From contig CAMLFV010000138.1 in NCBI GenBank assembly GCA_946479395.1, positions 1 to 7,202 of the forward strand: 7,202 nucleotides of DNA, in the 5' to 3' direction. The translations under genes and the position numbers were made by a program. Shown here one piece after another: positions 5,064 through 7,202 of this stretch. Each line of letters begins with the position of its first letter. Within the stretch, counting starts at the first letter, position 1. The stretch comes from an uncultured Flavobacterium sp. (GTDB taxonomy: Bacteria > Bacteroidota > Bacteroidia > Flavobacteriales > Flavobacteriaceae). Under the pieces are notes generated by a model. The model was given only the letters and a program-made list of their open reading frames with translations, was not told the origin of the DNA and searched no databases.

Positions 5064-6640
5064 AAGCTTTTGCTCAACTTATAAATTCGTTAGACAGCAC
5101 CAATAAAAACCTGCAAAAAATCGCGGCAATTGAACTGTTTGTTGATACCGCAAGTGATGACGATAAATTGTGGTTTTTGTCGCTTTTCACTGGTAAACGC
5201 CCAAAACGAAGTGTAACCACCAAGCTTTTAAAACAGTGGGTTTTAGAGGAAACGCAGCTGCCCGAATGGTTGTTTGCAGAATCTTACGCGGCTGTTGGCG
5301 ATCTAGGCGAAACCATTGCGTTGTTGTTACCCGATAATGAGTATCCTTCTGAAAAGCCACTTTCTGAATGGATGAACGAAATTATTGCCTTAAAAGATAA
5401 ATCCGAAGAAGAAAAACGAACTTACGTCGTAAATAGTTGGAAAGCCCTAAACACTACCGAACGCTTTATTTTCAATAAGTTGCTGGGTGGAAGTTTTCGT
5501 TTAGGTGTGTCGGCAAAAACGGTCATCAATGCTTTTGCAAAACATTTTAATTTGGAAGCTGCTGCCGTAACCCACAGCATCATGGGCAATTGGGATCGAA
5601 CAAAAGTCGATTTTGAAGGATTGATTAAAGGAAATTACACAGAAATAAATAAAAGCAAGCCCTACCCTTTTTGTTTGGCGTATGCCTTGGATAAAGATTT
5701 GATTGAATTAGGATCGATCGATGATTGGCAGATTGAATATAAATGGGATGGAATTCGGGCACAAGTCATCAAACGAGAAGGAGAATTTTTCATTTGGTCG
5801 CGTGGCGAAGAACTGATTAATGTTCAATTTCCCGAAATAGAAAAAGCGTTGATTGATTTTCCTGATGATTTTGTGATCGATGGCGAACTGTTGGTCGTTA
5901 AAAACAACGAAGTATATAATTTCAGCGAACTTCAAAAACGGTTAAACAGAAAAAATCTGCCTAAAAAAATGCTCGAAGAACTTCCGGTATCGCTTTATAT
6001 TTACGATGTTTTAGAATGGAAAGGTGAAGATATCCGCACAAAACCTCTTGCTTACCGAAGATCAATTTTAGAAAGTCATTTTAATATCGATACAAATTCA
6101 TCGTTGCATTTATCGCCCGTTATCAAAGAAATCGATTGGAATAAACTGCCCGAAATCCGTAGCAATGCACGTTTAATAAACAGCGAAGGTTTAATGTTGA
6201 AAAATGTTGATTCTCCTTATCATACCGGGCGAAAACGGGGCGATTGGTGGAAATGGAAAACCGATCCTTTAACAATTGATGCCGTACTTATTTACGCTCA
6301 AAAAGGCAGTGGTCGCCGTAGTGGTTATTATACCGATTATACGTTTGCCGTTAAAAGTGGCGATGCGCTGGTTACCATTGCCAAGGCTTATTCGGGCTTA
6401 ACTGATAAAGAAATTCAAGAGGTCAGCAAATTTGTAAATAAAAATGCGATTGAGAAATTTGGTCCGGTACGAACGGTAAAACCCGAGCTCGTTTTCGAAA
6501 TTGCTTTTGAAGGAATTGGATACAGCAGTCGGCATAAATCGGGCGTGGCATTGCGTTTCCCAAGAATTTTACGTTGGCGAAAAGACAAAACTGTTGCCGA
6601 TATTGACACGATTGACGAAGTTAAAAAACTGATTACCTAA
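5060..6640 (+). CDS. ATP-dependent DNA ligase of the ligase-associated damage response cluster
   Basis: The product is 526 residues. An N-terminal DNA-binding domain (about 1-200, including FIFNKLLGGSFRLGVSAKT) precedes the nucleotidyltransferase domain. Motif I is YKWDGIR, with Lys228 the AMP-accepting lysine; motif Ia is SRGEE (Arg248), motif III IDGELL (273-278, Glu276), the next strand LYIYDVLEW (312-320), motif IV SEGLMLKN (376-383, Glu377) and motif V WWKWK (Lys398, Lys400). The OB-fold domain (about 402-526) ends in motif VI, RFPRILRWRKDK (499-510). All catalytic motifs are intact. The enzyme seals nicks via ligase-AMP and DNA-adenylate intermediates; unlike the essential NAD-dependent LigA it is accessory and serves repair. 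The ATG overlaps the exonuclease stop (ATGA), and the helicase ATG follows after two bases. The family differs from LigD in lacking polymerase and phosphoesterase domains. Confidence 0.95.
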   Translation: MKAFAQLINSLDSTNKNLQKIAAIELFVDTASDDDKLWFLSLFTGKRPKRSVTTKLLKQWVLEETQLPEWLFAESYAAVGDLGETIALLLPDNEYPSEKPLSEWMNEIIALKDKSEEEKRTYVVNSWKALNTTERFIFNKLLGGSFRLGVSAKTVINAFAKHFNLEAAAVTHSIMGNWDRTKVDFEGLIKGNYTEINKSKPYPFCLAYALDKDLIELGSIDDWQIEYKWDGIRAQVIKREGEFFIWSRGEELINVQFPEIEKALIDFPDDFVIDGELLVVKNNEVYNFSELQKRLNRKNLPKKMLEELPVSLYIYDVLEWKGEDIRTKPLAYRRSILESHFNIDTNSSLHLSPVIKEIDWNKLPEIRSNARLINSEGLMLKNVDSPYHTGRKRGDWWKWKTDPLTIDAVLIYAQKGSGRRSGYYTDYTFAVKSGDALVTIAKAYSGLTDKEIQEVSKFVNKNAIEKFGPVRTVKPELVFEIAFEGIGYSSRHKSGVALRFPRILRWRKDKTVADIDTIDEVKKLIT

Positions 6641-6642
6641 TT

Positions 6643-7202
6643 ATGGAAAACTTAAAAACATCCGAAGGTTATCAGATCATAAATAATTGGATGACCACCG
6701 ACCAGAAAGTTCCTTTTGAATTTCAAGAGCGAACTTGGAACTACTATCACAAAGGTTACAGCGGCATGGTGGTTGCACCAACAGGTTTTGGTAAAACATT
6801 TTCGGTTTTTCTTGGCGTTGTCATCAATTACATCAATCAGTACCAAAAAATACAGTCGGGCTTAAAATTGTTGTGGGTTACCCCTATTAGATCGCTTGCA
6901 AAAGATCTGGCGCGTGCCATGCAGGAAGCCGTTGACAGTATAGGAATTGACTGGGTTGTTGAAGTGCGTAACGGCGATACCGATCCTAAACAAAAAGCCA
7001 AGCAAACCAAACAAATGCCCGATGTACTAATTGTAACTCCCGAAAGTCTGCATTTGTTGCTGGCACAAAAAAGTCGCGATAAGTTCTTTAAAAACCTGCA
7101 ATGTATCGCAGTTGACGAGTGGCACGAATTAATGGGAAACAAGCGTGGTGTATTGGTTGATCTGTCATTGGGTTATCTTCAAACCAAGGTATCGAACCTT
7201 AA
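6643..7202 (+). CDS. Ligase-associated DEXH-box DNA helicase (Lhr-core type), N-terminal fragment
   Basis: The frame is open from the ATG at 6643 to the right edge: 186 codons plus two bases, no stop. Helicase superfamily 2 motifs appear in order: a Q-like motif around FEFQERTW (25-32), Walker A APTGFGKT (45-52, Lys51), motif Ia TPIRSLAKDL (80-89), a conserved RNGDTD segment (109-114) as in Lhr proteins, motif Ib TPESL (132-136) and Walker B VDEWHEL (157-163, Asp158-Glu159). DEWH is the variant of DEVH/DEXH expected in the Lhr-core proteins of this cluster. Full members are about 800 residues, so only the first part of RecA domain 1 is present. The ATG is two bases after the ligase stop, so the gene is surely cotranscribed. 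The expected activity is ATP-driven 3'-to-5' DNA unwinding or translocation. A PdeM/MPE metallophosphoesterase gene would be expected downstream. Confidence 0.93.
   Translation, partial: MENLKTSEGYQIINNWMTTDQKVPFEFQERTWNYYHKGYSGMVVAPTGFGKTFSVFLGVVINYINQYQKIQSGLKLLWVTPIRSLAKDLARAMQEAVDSIGIDWVVEVRNGDTDPKQKAKQTKQMPDVLIVTPESLHLLLAQKSRDKFFKNLQCIAVDEWHELMGNKRGVLVDLSLGYLQTKVSNL

Noticed and set aside
5708..7142. Minus-strand frames of 64-101 codons across the ligase and helicase genes
   Set aside because: Both plus-strand genes have complete sets of family motifs in this stretch, and the antisense frames show none.
4056..7202. Repair operon as a recent horizontal acquisition because it is visibly richer in G+C than the left part
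   Set aside because: Conserved enzyme genes in low-GC genomes often have higher G+C than lipoprotein genes and spacers. There is no integrase, tRNA junction, direct repeat or insertion sequence at its left edge.
1..7202. CRISPR, tRNA, rRNA, insertion sequence or toxin-antitoxin module
   Set aside because: No regularly spaced repeats, cloverleaf-type sequence, transposase frame with terminal inverted repeats or paired small toxin/antitoxin frames were seen.

Overview
The window looks like chromosomal DNA of a member of the Flavobacteriia (phylum Bacteroidota). Several things point that way: a low G+C content, AT-rich intergenic DNA, several TAnnTTTG-like -7 promoter elements, almost no Shine-Dalgarno sequences, a lipoprotein with an acidic stretch just after the lipidated cysteine, and a Bacteroidota-style Crp-family regulator. 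No genus is claimed. I saw no tRNA, rRNA, CRISPR array, insertion sequence or phage gene, and no gene-free stretch longer than about 130 bases.

Layout. 1-211 (+) is the 3' end of metF. It converges on an uncharacterised surface-type lipoprotein gene (238-1179, -), and a perfect hairpin separates the two. Divergent from the lipoprotein gene is a Crp/Fnr-family regulator (1291-1854, +). It is followed, probably from its own promoter, by a PaiA-like GNAT acetyltransferase (1936-2454, +). That gene converges on a FAD-binding siderophore-interacting protein gene (2481-3302, -) across a 30-base perfect palindrome that overlaps both stop codons. Divergent from it is a SemiSWEET sugar transporter (3436-3690, +). 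Next is a 56-residue lipoprotein with a transmembrane helix (3769-3939, +), and both of these genes are followed by terminator hairpins.

The right-hand 3.1 kb (4056 to beyond 7202, +) is a tightly packed DNA-repair operon: a beta-CASP metallo-beta-lactamase exonuclease, an ATP-dependent DNA ligase (ATGA overlap with the exonuclease gene) and the first 186 codons of a DEXH-box Lhr-core-type helicase (2-base gap after the ligase gene). This is the known 'ligase-associated DNA damage response' cluster. In other genomes it also carries a metallophosphoesterase (PdeM/MPE), which would be expected just beyond the right edge.

The repair operon is a described system. The less-explained items are the 56-residue doubly anchored lipoprotein, the repeat-bearing lipoprotein, and a 15-base motif found both directly before the Crp-type regulator gene and, inverted, in the divergent promoter region of the siderophore-interacting protein and SemiSWEET genes. 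That motif could mark a small regulon, but this is an inference that needs a genome-wide test.
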